A stretch of DNA of 64,000 bases from JBEKIK01 sp050013075 (lineage in GTDB: Bacteria; Planctomycetota; Planctomycetia; Pirellulales; Thermoguttaceae). Shown here in pieces: positions 35,674 to 43,694 of the stretch. The notes beneath the pieces were generated by a model. The model was not told the origin of the DNA. It searched no databases and saw nothing but the letters and a program-made list of their open reading frames with translations. The stretch spans positions 1 to 64,000 of the forward strand of contig JBEKFZ010000001.1 of NCBI GenBank assembly GCA_050013075.1. Direction: 5' to 3'. Both the position numbers and the translations under genes were made by a program. Position 1 is the first letter of the stretch. Each line of letters starts with the position of its first letter.

Positions 35674-35855
35674 AAGAGAGACTTGCATGTGTGGTCCAAA
35701 TCGTTTTGAAATCGCGCGCAAGACGGGGATAGCCTATTGGCAATTCCCCCCTTATTGGCAAATCAGCAGCCGCGCGAGACCCTTGGTATGGGTCTCGCGG
35801 GCTGCTAACTTAAACATAGCTCGAACCTAAACAATGGTCTGGACAACGGGGTCCA

Positions 35856-36174
35856 CCTCAGGGTCTGTCCCTGTCCCAGAACAAGAATGGGGGTAAAGGT
35901 TTGAACGAAAATGCAAAGATTTCCATCCATAACCCTATATATGGCTTTGTCATCCTAAAGTTCGAGCCTGAGAAGCCGCTGCAATTAGTTTGCCTGACTT
36001 TATTCGCTCGCAATAGCGCAAGAATAAAGCCTCGTCAACTGAACTCAATCATAATTGCGTTGCCCGGTCCGGGCGTATTGGGTGCGCGCCCGGACGGGCC
36101 TTCTTTGCCATGTATGCACCCAATAGATGCCCAATGCAAAATTAGGCATCTATGCACCCAGGAGATACGCACCC
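35856..36174. promoter_or_regulatory. Candidate replication origin or operator before the primase gene
   Basis: 319 bp with no gene. Just before the primase ATG there are repeated atgcaccca words at 36114-36122 and 36152-36160, a related acgcaccc at 36167-36174, an inverted copy ttgggtgcg at 36078-36086, and a 7-bp inverted repeat agatgcc/ggcatct at 36125-36151. This iteron-like array next to a primase-helicase suggests an origin or an autoregulatory site. Confidence 0.45.
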
Positions 36175-37698
36175 ATGCCTACAGTAAATCAATCAATCCA
36201 ATTGTTCCTGCAAGCCCAGTTACAGCGCCACAACGATCCAGATCTGCTGGAACGGGTGTTACGCTATTTGCCCGCACTGGAAATCCAAGTCAATGTGGCT
36301 GCCGATAACGGCGAACCTGTGGACGGTAAGCGGAGCACCTACACGGACGGAGTAAATGAGTGGTGGAATATCCGCATTCCTAAAAACGCCAACAGCGAGC
36401 CGCAGTGGGGTGATTACGAGCTGCGCTGGCCGCTCGACCTTCACGCCGAGGGAATCGGCTCAACCGGCTGGGATTGGCAGGCCAAGCGGTCACGCTGGGT
36501 TGGATTCGACGTGGATAGTATTATCGGACATGCAGCCGGGGTGGGCATTAGTGACGCCGAATTGGAAAAGGTTCAGAAAGCAGCCGAAGCCTTACCCTAT
36601 GTAGAAATCCGCAGAAGCACCGGCGGCAAGGGTCTTCACTTCTATGTTTATTTTACTGAAGAAGGAATCCCCACAAATAATCATACGGAACACGCGGCCT
36701 TGGCGCGGGCAATTCTTGGCATGATGCGTTCCGCCACGGGATTCGATTTCGCCAGTCAGATCGACGCCTGTGGCGGCAATATGTGGTTCTGGCATAGAAA
36801 GATGAGCAAGGAGAACAATGGCCTTGCTCTTATCAAACCGACGGAGAATACTCTGACGGAAGCAGACCTACCCGATGATTGGCGGGACTTGGTGCCTGTC
36901 GGCAAACTAGCAACAAAAGGCAACGCTGACATCAACACTGAACAAGATACTTTTGATCGCCTTTGCAATACTTTTGTACAAATTCCTCTTGATGACGACC
37001 ACAAGGCGATAATCGAAGAGTTGGTCCGTTCGAGATTCTCCACTATCTGGCAGCCCGACTTTCACCTATTGCAAACGCACACGAAAGCACTGCAAAACCT
37101 CTCGGACGATCCAGAGACGCGCAAGGAATTGCAGTTGAAGGGCACTTTCAAGACGATTACCGAAGGTAAGGACCCGGCCACCTGCAACTGTTTCTGTGTC
37201 CCGATGCTTCGGGGAGGCTTTCGAGTCTACCGATTTTCACCAGGCACTGCCGAGCATGAATCTTGGGAGCAGGACGGGCAAGCCTGGACAAGCACGACTT
37301 TTAACGTGCCGACCGACTTAGAAAAGGCTGTAACCGAAGCCGGTGCCACGCCTCATCCCAAAGGCGGCTATGTGTTCGAGAAATTCGTGGACGCCCAAAA
37401 TGCGATCCTGACCGCCGGAGGCGATTTCGCTCCGCCGGTGATCGAGGAACGACCACTTACAGTCAAAGATCACAAAGACAAAAAACGATATGTCGTGGAA
37501 ATGGCTGTGCAAGATAGCGATCCCGACCGGCTGCCTGGTTGGATTCGGGAGCGCGGAAAGTGGTCGAGAATTGTCAACACCGATCGCACTTCAAACAATT
37601 CAAAACCATTGGACATTGTTCGCCATCTTATCACTCCAGATGACAAGGAAATCGGTTTTGTAGCATGGATTCGTAATCGGTGGGTGGAGCAGTCGTAA
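36175..37698 (+). CDS. AEP-type primase-polymerase, N-terminal part of a stop-split primase-helicase
   Basis: 507 residues to a TAA. The archaeo-eukaryotic primase catalytic motifs are present: hhDhD as VGFDVDS (111-114) and sxH as GGKGLHFYVYF (153-155). The later part, with CNCFCVPMLRGGFRVYRF, belongs to the linker region of phage and plasmid primase-helicases. After the TAA the same frame runs on into the helicase. ATG 36175 is preferred, with aggag upstream. It should prime replication of the element after excision. Confidence 0.8.
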   Translation: MPTVNQSIQLFLQAQLQRHNDPDLLERVLRYLPALEIQVNVAADNGEPVDGKRSTYTDGVNEWWNIRIPKNANSEPQWGDYELRWPLDLHAEGIGSTGWDWQAKRSRWVGFDVDSIIGHAAGVGISDAELEKVQKAAEALPYVEIRRSTGGKGLHFYVYFTEEGIPTNNHTEHAALARAILGMMRSATGFDFASQIDACGGNMWFWHRKMSKENNGLALIKPTENTLTEADLPDDWRDLVPVGKLATKGNADINTEQDTFDRLCNTFVQIPLDDDHKAIIEELVRSRFSTIWQPDFHLLQTHTKALQNLSDDPETRKELQLKGTFKTITEGKDPATCNCFCVPMLRGGFRVYRFSPGTAEHESWEQDGQAWTSTTFNVPTDLEKAVTEAGATPHPKGGYVFEKFVDAQNAILTAGGDFAPPVIEERPLTVKDHKDKKRYVVEMAVQDSDPDRLPGWIRERGKWSRIVNTDRTSNNSKPLDIVRHLITPDDKEIGFVAWIRNRWVEQS

Positions 37699-37713
37699 GA
37701 CAACTGCCGGCTT

Positions 37714-38973
37714 ATGTTGATCGGAGTGGGCCATATGCGCAACGAAGCGGATATTCTTATCGGCAATGCCATTTCTAATGCACGCATACTAGTTGATGTG
37801 CCATTCGGCCCGGAATACCCCGCTCCCGACCAATGGAACCTGCTCGGTGCGAGACTGCGATATCAGCCTACGGAAAGGGGCCGGCCGCTTTCCTATCCTC
37901 ATTATCAAATGGTGCTGGATCATTGTGGTCAGTCCCTTACTTTAGCCGTGCGACAAGATCCTTGGTGCCGGAAGCATGAACTGAAAACGGGCGGTGATTA
38001 TCTGTTTCTTTGGGCAGCTTCGCTCTTTCAACGGCCTGAAGAGATGTTGCCCTGGTTGTTTTTATATGGTTGGCAGAACAGCGGGAAAAGCGCGTATCAC
38101 GAAATGCTCGAAGTCCTAATGACCAAGGGCTGCCGCAAGATCGACAAGGTATTTACCCGAGACAGCACGTTTTCAGGCGAACTGGCAGGCACAATCCTTG
38201 GCATTGTGGAAGAGGCCGATCTCACTCGCAAACCAACCAAGGCGTACAACATGCTCAAGGACTTGATAGGGGCCCGCTATACGACCATTGAAAAAAAGGG
38301 ATGGGACGCCTTCGATACTCGAAATTACTGTCATGTGGTCCATACAGCCAACAAGCTGCTCGCCTGTCCAATTCTGGAAGAAGATGACAGCCGAGTTACG
38401 GTTATTTTGTGTGCAAAGATTCCAGAGTCGATCAGGATTCCCAAACGCATGTTAAGAAGGCTTTGGGAAAAAGAAGCCGCCGATTTTCTGCGCGCTCTTC
38501 TCGATTTGAAACTGCCTGAACCCGATGTTGGGGATGATCGTCTGTTTCTGCCAGCGCTGTGGACGCCGGCCAAGTGGAAAATCATCGAAGGCATGAAAAA
38601 GATCGCCCAAGCCGAGCCGTCGCAACGTCCGGCGCTGGTGTTGGCACAGCAGATCAGCCCTTCTATTCATTTTATGGCGACAGCGGGATGGATCATCCAC
38701 AAGACTGCCAGCCAGATTCTCGGCGGGTTGCGTTGGCTCCAGGTCGAAGACCTGCCCGATTCGCCCGAGGAAATAGGGCAATCGCTCTCGCATATCAATC
38801 GAGACGGATTGATTTTCGAGGAGGGAAAGTCCGGCTCACGGCGATGGCTCACCATAGCCACGCCCCGAGCGCTTGAGATTCACAAGTGGTGCGAGGAATT
38901 GTCCGAACCTGAATGGTCGGAGGATGAAATCTACGCGGAGGTGGCAAATAAAGCAGATATGATCGGCATTTGA
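37714..38973 (+). CDS. SF3/D5-like helicase (DUF5906 type), C-terminal part of the split primase-helicase
   Basis: 419 residues in the same frame as the primase, 5 codons past its TAA. It opens with the region PFGPEYPAPDQWN typical of these fused proteins, then Walker A GWQNSGKSAYHE (119-130) and GTILGIVEEADL as Walker B. A C-terminal winged-helix-like part follows (LGGLRWLQVEDLPDSPEEIG). No ribosome site precedes the first ATG, so independent expression is doubtful. Either a nonsense mutation or a natural split. Confidence 0.8.
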   Translation: MLIGVGHMRNEADILIGNAISNARILVDVPFGPEYPAPDQWNLLGARLRYQPTERGRPLSYPHYQMVLDHCGQSLTLAVRQDPWCRKHELKTGGDYLFLWAASLFQRPEEMLPWLFLYGWQNSGKSAYHEMLEVLMTKGCRKIDKVFTRDSTFSGELAGTILGIVEEADLTRKPTKAYNMLKDLIGARYTTIEKKGWDAFDTRNYCHVVHTANKLLACPILEEDDSRVTVILCAKIPESIRIPKRMLRRLWEKEAADFLRALLDLKLPEPDVGDDRLFLPALWTPAKWKIIEGMKKIAQAEPSQRPALVLAQQISPSIHFMATAGWIIHKTASQILGGLRWLQVEDLPDSPEEIGQSLSHINRDGLIFEEGKSGSRRWLTIATPRALEIHKWCEELSEPEWSEDEIYAEVANKADMIGI

Positions 38974-39018
38974 GCGACTAACCAGAGATAAAACGATTAT
39001 CTTATCAGAGGCACGACT

Positions 39019-39390
39019 ATGACACTGGAAAAATTATTTCACGACCGAATTTGCAGTGAACCCAACCATGCTTTTACCTTTGCCGAGCTTTACAAAATCG
39101 GCGAAAAAGAAGGCTTTCCAATGTACGGAGATTTGGCAATCTCGCTGCCCAACGATCTGAACTTGATCTTGTGGGCAGGTATGTCCGAGGAATTTTTTGA
39201 AGCGGTAAAAGCATTGTTTGAATCAGGACAGATTGAGCGGGAACCAACTCATGTACTGACTTACCTGGTTGATGGAAGATCATTGAATCTCCCGGTCGCC
39301 AAAAGACCGCCTAAAAGCGGCTACAAAGAGCCGCACTGGATTCCTATCGTACTGAGAGTGAAAAAACAAATCAGCCGTACCACAACATAA
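39019..39390 (+). CDS. Hypothetical protein of the element
   Basis: 123 residues, mixed helix and strand, with AFTFAELYKIGEKEGF at the start and LILWAGMSEEFFEAVKALFE in the middle. This could be a winged-helix fold, which would fit a small DNA-binding partner of the primase-helicase, but no family is recognised. It follows the helicase by 45 bp on the same strand. Confidence 0.6.
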   Translation: MTLEKLFHDRICSEPNHAFTFAELYKIGEKEGFPMYGDLAISLPNDLNLILWAGMSEEFFEAVKALFESGQIEREPTHVLTYLVDGRSLNLPVAKRPPKSGYKEPHWIPIVLRVKKQISRTTT

Positions 39391-39491
39391 GAAAGGAGAC
39401 CATAAAGCAAAACAATATCTCATCAGTTAAACGGCGTAACCGGCGGCCTATCAACAGTCGGCATTCTATTTTTCTTTTCGGAGAACTTTTT

Positions 39492-39806
39492 ATGAGTGAT
39501 TTTACTAAAGACGAACGGCAGTATCAAGAAGCGGTAAAAGAGGCACAAAAAGCTGGCGCGGCCTATCCAGAAGTGGTAGCAGAGTATCTGCGCTCAGATT
39601 TGCGGACGGTGGACTCGATGGCCCGACCAGTAGTGGTGGTGCGCAGCGATCTGGACTATGAACCTTTATCGTCCGTGATAGCACGGATGAAAGTCGATCC
39701 AAAACTCGGCGTGATTGTAAACGGCGGCCAACCGGATTGGGAGACCATCGATACTCGCACGTATCGCGCCTTTCGCAAAGCCGCGCCAGAGGTGGTTGGA
39801 CTTTAA
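39492..39806 (+). CDS. Hypothetical small protein of the element
   Basis: 104 residues, starting MSDFTKDERQYQEAVKEAQK with an acidic helix, then RPVVVVRSDLDYEPLSSVIA and a mixed C-terminus. A ggaga site lies a few bases upstream. No family is recognised; the position suggests an element maintenance gene. Confidence 0.55.
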   Translation: MSDFTKDERQYQEAVKEAQKAGAAYPEVVAEYLRSDLRTVDSMARPVVVVRSDLDYEPLSSVIARMKVDPKLGVIVNGGQPDWETIDTRTYRAFRKAAPEVVGL

Positions 39807-39983
39807 AGACATTGAATGGATGCAGCGGCTCCCTGCCCGAATTGCCTTGATTGTGGCGGTTCGGGCGGGACCAAATTTTCACCGCTCGATAGGCTGTGAA
39901 GCATTGTGCCTTTCGCCTGTTAAAAAACTAAATTTTCAATTGGGAACATTTGGTTCCTTGCCCGAATTCTAGGTATTCAACGC

Positions 39984-40460
39984 ATGAAAACAACCCGTCA
40001 ACTAATCCGCTTCCTGGCAGAGCAAGCTGCGATCCTCTCCGACTTCGCTGAACTTGGTCCGCCGATAGATTATCCTGAAGGACCGGAAGGGGAATACTAT
40101 CTCAGTGTGGAATGCACACAGATTGTTGAAACCTGTCAAAGGGAGGCGGCGAAATTTGGTTGTGATTTGATTTGCGAAAAGGCCGGCGAGATTGGTCCAA
40201 AGGAAGCCCTTGTGCAGGTAGGAAAGATACTTGCTTGGACACAGGCAATGGCTCAGAGTAAGTCGGACATGCTGACAGTCAAGCAAGCCGCCGAACACTG
40301 GAACGTGTCACAGCGAACGATATACGATTTAATCGAATGTGGCCGATTACGTTGCCAACGTATCGGCAAGGGACGGGGAACAATTCGAGTTAAATCAACG
40401 GACTTGGATCGTTGCGTAATCGAACCGACCGCAAAAACCTACAAGCATCTTACAATTTAA
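39984..40460 (+). CDS. Excisionase-family HTH protein
   Basis: 158 residues. The C-terminal 55 residues are a MerR/excisionase-type winged HTH: MLTVKQAAEHWNVSQRTIYD, LIECGRLRCQRIGKGRGTIR. The N-terminal 95 residues are of unknown fold. It overlaps the end of the integrase gene tail to tail (4 bp). Role: directionality factor for excision, or a regulator of the replication genes. Confidence 0.8.
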   Translation: MKTTRQLIRFLAEQAAILSDFAELGPPIDYPEGPEGEYYLSVECTQIVETCQREAAKFGCDLICEKAGEIGPKEALVQVGKILAWTQAMAQSKSDMLTVKQAAEHWNVSQRTIYDLIECGRLRCQRIGKGRGTIRVKSTDLDRCVIEPTAKTYKHLTI

Positions 40461-41527
40461 GCCACTTCGCCGGTTGCCTTTTTCAGGCCAGCGCGCAAGT
40501 GGTCGCTCCGGCGTTTGATGTGCTGGTAGATTCTGGACAGCATGTTCAAATCAACATGGCCCATGAGCGTTGCGATTGTTTGAAGATCTACACCCCGGAC
40601 AATCGCATCAGTTGCAAAAGTATGGCGAATGGCGTATGGGCAAACCTTAAACTCCAATTTCTTGGACAAGCAATATAGACGAAAGGAAAATCCTCTTCTG
40701 GCCCAAGGTTTCCCAGCCGATGTGCGAAACAAGGGGCCGTCAGGATACTTGAGGGCAAGCCGCTGGCAAATCTCAAATACCTTGTCCGTTAAGAGCACAA
40801 CTCGCTTGTCTTTCTTGCCCTTTGATTCGTCAATCGGAAAAATCCAACAACGGCCATCCTGGTCAAAATGGCGGGCTTCCACACGCCTTGCCTCCTGGGG
40901 GCGGCAGCCGGTTTCTTTCATTGCAGTGATTAGGTCAAGTAGGGAACCTCCGTCGCGCGACTTGCTCACCTCCGCAACTAGCTTTTCCCACTGTTCCGGC
41001 GTCAAATATACTTCGCGGGCACGCGCCGTAGGCAACTCAACGTGACGGATCGGTGAACGATCAATGTGTTCCCGATGTTCTGCCCACCGGAAGGCCGCTT
41101 TTACTGCCCGAATCAGATTGCGGCGGTAATTGTCACTCGTTGGTTTCCCGGTATCCACGGTTCCCTTGGACGTGGCCCTTTTAACACTCTTGTGGTTTCG
41201 ATCGATCCAGTCATAAACGTGAAAAGGTTTCAAATCGGAGATCCGTAGCTTTGGACCGATGTAATGAGCGAAAGAATCAAGGGCATTAACGTAGAATTGA
41301 AAAGTGGCGTCGGCCGATTTAGATTTATGATGGTCCAGGAAACGATCCAGCAAATCCACTACCGGACCATCGTGTTTAACTGGTTGCCTTCCAGCCATGA
41401 TTTTGTCATAATGATCCCATGCTGCCTTTTCGCCTTGATCTTCAGTGGCAAGGCGTTTAGGGCGGCCATTTAGATTTACGTACCAAGCGTGGTGTGATTT
41501 TTTGAAGTAGGGTTCAGGTCGTCTCAT
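40457..41527 (-). CDS. int: Tyrosine recombinase (integrase)
   Basis: 356 residues. N-terminal Arm-type and SAM-like core-binding part (to about 170), then the catalytic domain with Arg209 (TGCRPQEARR), Lys in SKGKKDKR (236-239), Arg301 in YAIRHTFATD, His324 in LMGHVDL and nucleophile Tyr334 in SRIYQH. The first His of HxxR is replaced by Tyr298, a common variant. It sits 148 bp from the intact tRNA-Leu and reads away from it. It should catalyse integration at the anticodon loop of that tRNA gene. Confidence 0.95.
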   Translation of the reverse strand: MRRPEPYFKKSHHAWYVNLNGRPKRLATEDQGEKAAWDHYDKIMAGRQPVKHDGPVVDLLDRFLDHHKSKSADATFQFYVNALDSFAHYIGPKLRISDLKPFHVYDWIDRNHKSVKRATSKGTVDTGKPTSDNYRRNLIRAVKAAFRWAEHREHIDRSPIRHVELPTARAREVYLTPEQWEKLVAEVSKSRDGGSLLDLITAMKETGCRPQEARRVEARHFDQDGRCWIFPIDESKGKKDKRVVLLTDKVFEICQRLALKYPDGPLFRTSAGKPWARRGFSFRLYCLSKKLEFKVCPYAIRHTFATDAIVRGVDLQTIATLMGHVDLNMLSRIYQHIKRRSDHLRAGLKKATGEVA

Positions 41528-41674
41528 GATTAGTATCCCCCAAGTCGTCGTATTTTTCCTGGTCTATCACAAGTATACAACGTTCCAGGGACAAAATCAA
41601 GGACAAACAACCCGACTTATGGAGGGTTGAATTACAGTTAGCAAAAACGTAACTACTTGATATGTAACGACTAA
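41528..41674. promoter_or_regulatory. attP-derived arm next to int, with candidate arm-type repeats
   Basis: 147 bp between int and the tRNA. It contains gttccagggaca at 41582 followed by aaggacaaac, matching 17223-17247 at the far end. Because the element supplies the 5' half of the tRNA here, this stretch must also supply the promoter of the restored tRNA-Leu; ttgata and tatgtaac words lie at about 41658-41668. Confidence 0.5.
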
Positions 41675-41712
41675 GCCGGAGTGGCGGAATGGCAGACGCG
41701 CTGGACTCAAAA
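41675..41712 (+). repeat. attR: direct repeat within tRNA-Leu
   Basis: Right copy of the 38-bp direct repeat shared with 17076-17113. It ends at the last base of the anticodon loop, so strand exchange probably occurred in or near the loop. Confidence 0.93.
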
Positions 41713-41757
41713 TCCAGTGGCCTTCGGGCTGTGTGGGTTCAACTCCCACCTCCGGTA
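41675..41757 (+). tRNA. tRNA-Leu (anticodon CAA), restored by the element
   Basis: 83 nt cloverleaf: acceptor gccggag/ctccggt with discriminator A, D arm, anticodon arm ctgga-ctcaaaa-tccag with anticodon CAA, long variable arm tggccttcgggctg, T arm gtgggttcaactcccac. CCA is not encoded. The first 38 nt are duplicated at 17076, so this 5' half came with the element and the 3' half is the original host sequence. It is followed by a short terminator. Confidence 0.96.
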
Positions 41758-41768
41758 CTTTAGAGTAT

Positions 41769-41804
41769 AAAAGGATTTACGGCAATTGGTCGAGAGTCCT
41801 TTTT
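41769..41804 (+). terminator. Terminator after tRNA-Leu
   Basis: Arms aaaagga and tcctttt around a 21-nt loop, with the T run forming the second arm, 12 bp past the tRNA. Confidence 0.6.
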
Positions 41805-42080
41805 ATATGGATCAAATGAAGGGCTGAGCGTGAAGTGGCCGACCGTTACGATTGACACAAATGCCGGACCGCAAAAGGCCGTCGCTCCGTATATTATTTC
41901 GGCGAGTCGTTCGACCGACATTCCCACGTTTCATACCCTGTGTCTGAAAAACCTAGCCCGAAGGTCTTTAACAAGATAGGCCAGGGTTGTCGCGCAGCGA
42001 CTACCCTGGGCTGTCTTATTTCAAGCCCTTCGGGCTACAATATGCTCTCGCGCAATTGTTAGCATTTTAAGGCAAGTTAA
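41805..42080. other. Intergenic region with a nested dispersed palindrome
   Basis: No gene. An 11-bp inverted repeat tagcccgaagg/ccttcgggcta (41954-42037) encloses a second palindrome, ccagggttgtcgc...gcgactaccctgg. Host-type REP unit. Confidence 0.55.
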
Positions 42081-43307
42081 TTATGTCGGATTTCTGATTT
42101 CCGAGCAAACGCTTATGATGCGGGAAAGGGCCTCGTCGATTTCGGCTTGGGTCGTGGTCCATCCGAGACTGAAGCGCAGCGAACCGGCGACGATTTCGTT
42201 CGGTAGACCCATTGCCCGGAGTGTGGGCGAAAGCTCGGTCGAACCGCTGGAACAGGCCGAGCCGACCGAACAGGCAACGCCTGCCACGTCCAGGGCCAGC
42301 AATAACACCTGTGCGTCCAGGCCGGGAAAGGCGATGTTGCTGGTCTGCGGCAGGCGATCGGCCGACGCGCCGTGGATGATGATCTCGGGAATGGCCGCTT
42401 TCAGGCCGTCTTCAAACCGCCTGCGCAGGGACTCCATATTCTTGCGATGCGAGTCCTGTTGGTTTTGCCAGAGTTCCAATGCGGTCAACATGCCCACGGC
42501 CAAGGCCGCGGATTCGGTGCCGGGCCGGATGCCGAACTGGTGATGGCCGCCGAATTGAATGGGGGCGATCGGCACGTCGTGGCGTAGGATCAAGGCCCCG
42601 ATGCCCAAGGGGCCATGGAATTTATGTGCCGCCAGACTCATGGCCGCCGCGCCTGTGGAGCGAAAATCGACGGGAATTTTGCCCACGGTCTGCACGGCGT
42701 CGGTGTGGAAGAAAACTCCGGCCCTATTGCAGATTTGAGCGAGTTGGGCGATCGGCTGTATCACGCCGGTTTCGTGGTTGCCCCAAATAACGCTGACCAA
42801 TCGGGTTTGTTCACCAAGAAGAGGCGGAAGGTTTTCCGGGCGGACAACGCCGTCGGGTGTGACGCTCAAGGTGTCCAATCGCCAACCTTGATCCAGGAGA
42901 TGTTCGGCCGGCTCGATTACGCTTTGATGCTCGACTGCGGAAATGATGATCTGGTGGGTTTCTTCCACTTGCTGTTGAGGCGGGATGGTTTTTGAATCCC
43001 GTGGGACGGATTTTGAATCCGTTCTACGGGCGCCGCGTGCCCGGGCAATGCCTAAGACGGCCAGGTTGTTCGCCTCAGTGCCGCCGGCGGTGAAAATCAA
43101 GCGGTCGGCTTGTGGGCAGGTAAGATCGGCGCCAAGGATGGCGGCGATACGCTCGCGGGCATCCTCCAATACCCTATGTGCACGCTGACCGGGCTGATGC
43201 TGGCTGGCCGGGTTGGCATAACCCTGGGCATAACACCGCACCATGGCCTCGACGACCTCGGGCCTGATGGGGGTGGTAGCATTGTGATCCAGATAAATTG
43301 TGTTCAT
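42081..43307 (-). CDS. Cysteine desulfurase (NifS/IscS family)
   Basis: 408 residues, PLP enzyme that takes sulfur from cysteine for Fe-S cluster or thio-modification pathways. Landmarks: YLDHNATTPIRPEVVEAM, ISAVEHQSV, PLP lysine in AAHKFHGPLGIGAL, and catalytic cysteine in CSVGSACSSGSTE. An unusual insert around residues 91-108, with DSKSVPRDSKTIPPQQQ, derives from a short repeated DNA word and keeps the frame. No isc or suf partner is adjacent. Confidence 0.94.
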   Translation of the reverse strand: MNTIYLDHNATTPIRPEVVEAMVRCYAQGYANPASQHQPGQRAHRVLEDARERIAAILGADLTCPQADRLIFTAGGTEANNLAVLGIARARGARRTDSKSVPRDSKTIPPQQQVEETHQIIISAVEHQSVIEPAEHLLDQGWRLDTLSVTPDGVVRPENLPPLLGEQTRLVSVIWGNHETGVIQPIAQLAQICNRAGVFFHTDAVQTVGKIPVDFRSTGAAAMSLAAHKFHGPLGIGALILRHDVPIAPIQFGGHHQFGIRPGTESAALAVGMLTALELWQNQQDSHRKNMESLRRRFEDGLKAAIPEIIIHGASADRLPQTSNIAFPGLDAQVLLLALDVAGVACSVGSACSSGSTELSPTLRAMGLPNEIVAGSLRFSLGWTTTQAEIDEALSRIISVCSEIRNPT

Positions 43308-43694
43308 TATTTAAGTATTTTGGGTAGTTTTGGCCGTTTTGGCAATGGCGAGAGGTTTAGTTAGACGGTTTGTCAGGCTGGGCTTGAAAATAAATACTCC
43401 GGTAAATAATTTTTCTTGTTTCCAGCAAATATCCCTTTATTTATGCACAAGTGGGCAGTAAACTGCCCACCCCTATTACCAATCCTCTAACCCCTAATCC
43501 CCATTCCCTAATCCCCAATCCCTAGCCCAAAAAACCGTCCTACTAATAATTGATGTTGCTAAAAGATAGTCAAAAGCGGTATTATTCGCTGCTCTTTTGA
43601 GTGGCCGGGGATGAAATTGTTGGGGTGGCAGTTAAACTGTCTCCCCAACAGGTTCGTTAAACATGATTATTTGAACAGGGAGGTTCGGTAGGAC
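43308..43694. other. Intergenic region with two palindromes
   Basis: No gene. Palindrome gtgggcagtaaactgcccac at 43451-43470 and tgttggggtggcag-type palindrome at 43618-43650 (related to 241-273), with aatccctaatcccc-type simple repeats around 43475-43530. Confidence 0.6.

Larger units (their letters stand above)
34503..35855 (+). mobile_element. IS3-family insertion sequence
   Basis: 1353 bp with imperfect 21-bp terminal inverted repeats: left tggaccccgaaaaatggacc, right (read inward) tggaccccgttgtccagacc, about 14 of 21 matching. It carries orfA and orfB of an IS3-type transposase. No target-site duplication is obvious at the ends, so the insertion may be old or one flank rearranged. Confidence 0.85.
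17076..41712. mobile_element. 24.6-kb integrative element in tRNA-Leu(CAA) carrying gas vesicle genes
   Basis: The ends are a 38-bp perfect direct repeat equal to the 5' half of tRNA-Leu up to the end of the anticodon loop. The right copy belongs to an intact tRNA and the left copy is a fragment followed by unrelated sequence. A tyrosine recombinase gene lies 148 bp from the intact tRNA, facing away, with an excisionase-like HTH gene convergent to it and a primase-helicase pair beyond. The cargo is a full gas vesicle cluster plus a radical SAM/methyltransferase/rtcA arm. Two core genes (rtcA and primase-helicase) are broken by in-frame stops, and an IS3-type insertion is present, so mobility today is uncertain. 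No conjugation or capsid genes are seen. Confidence 0.88.
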
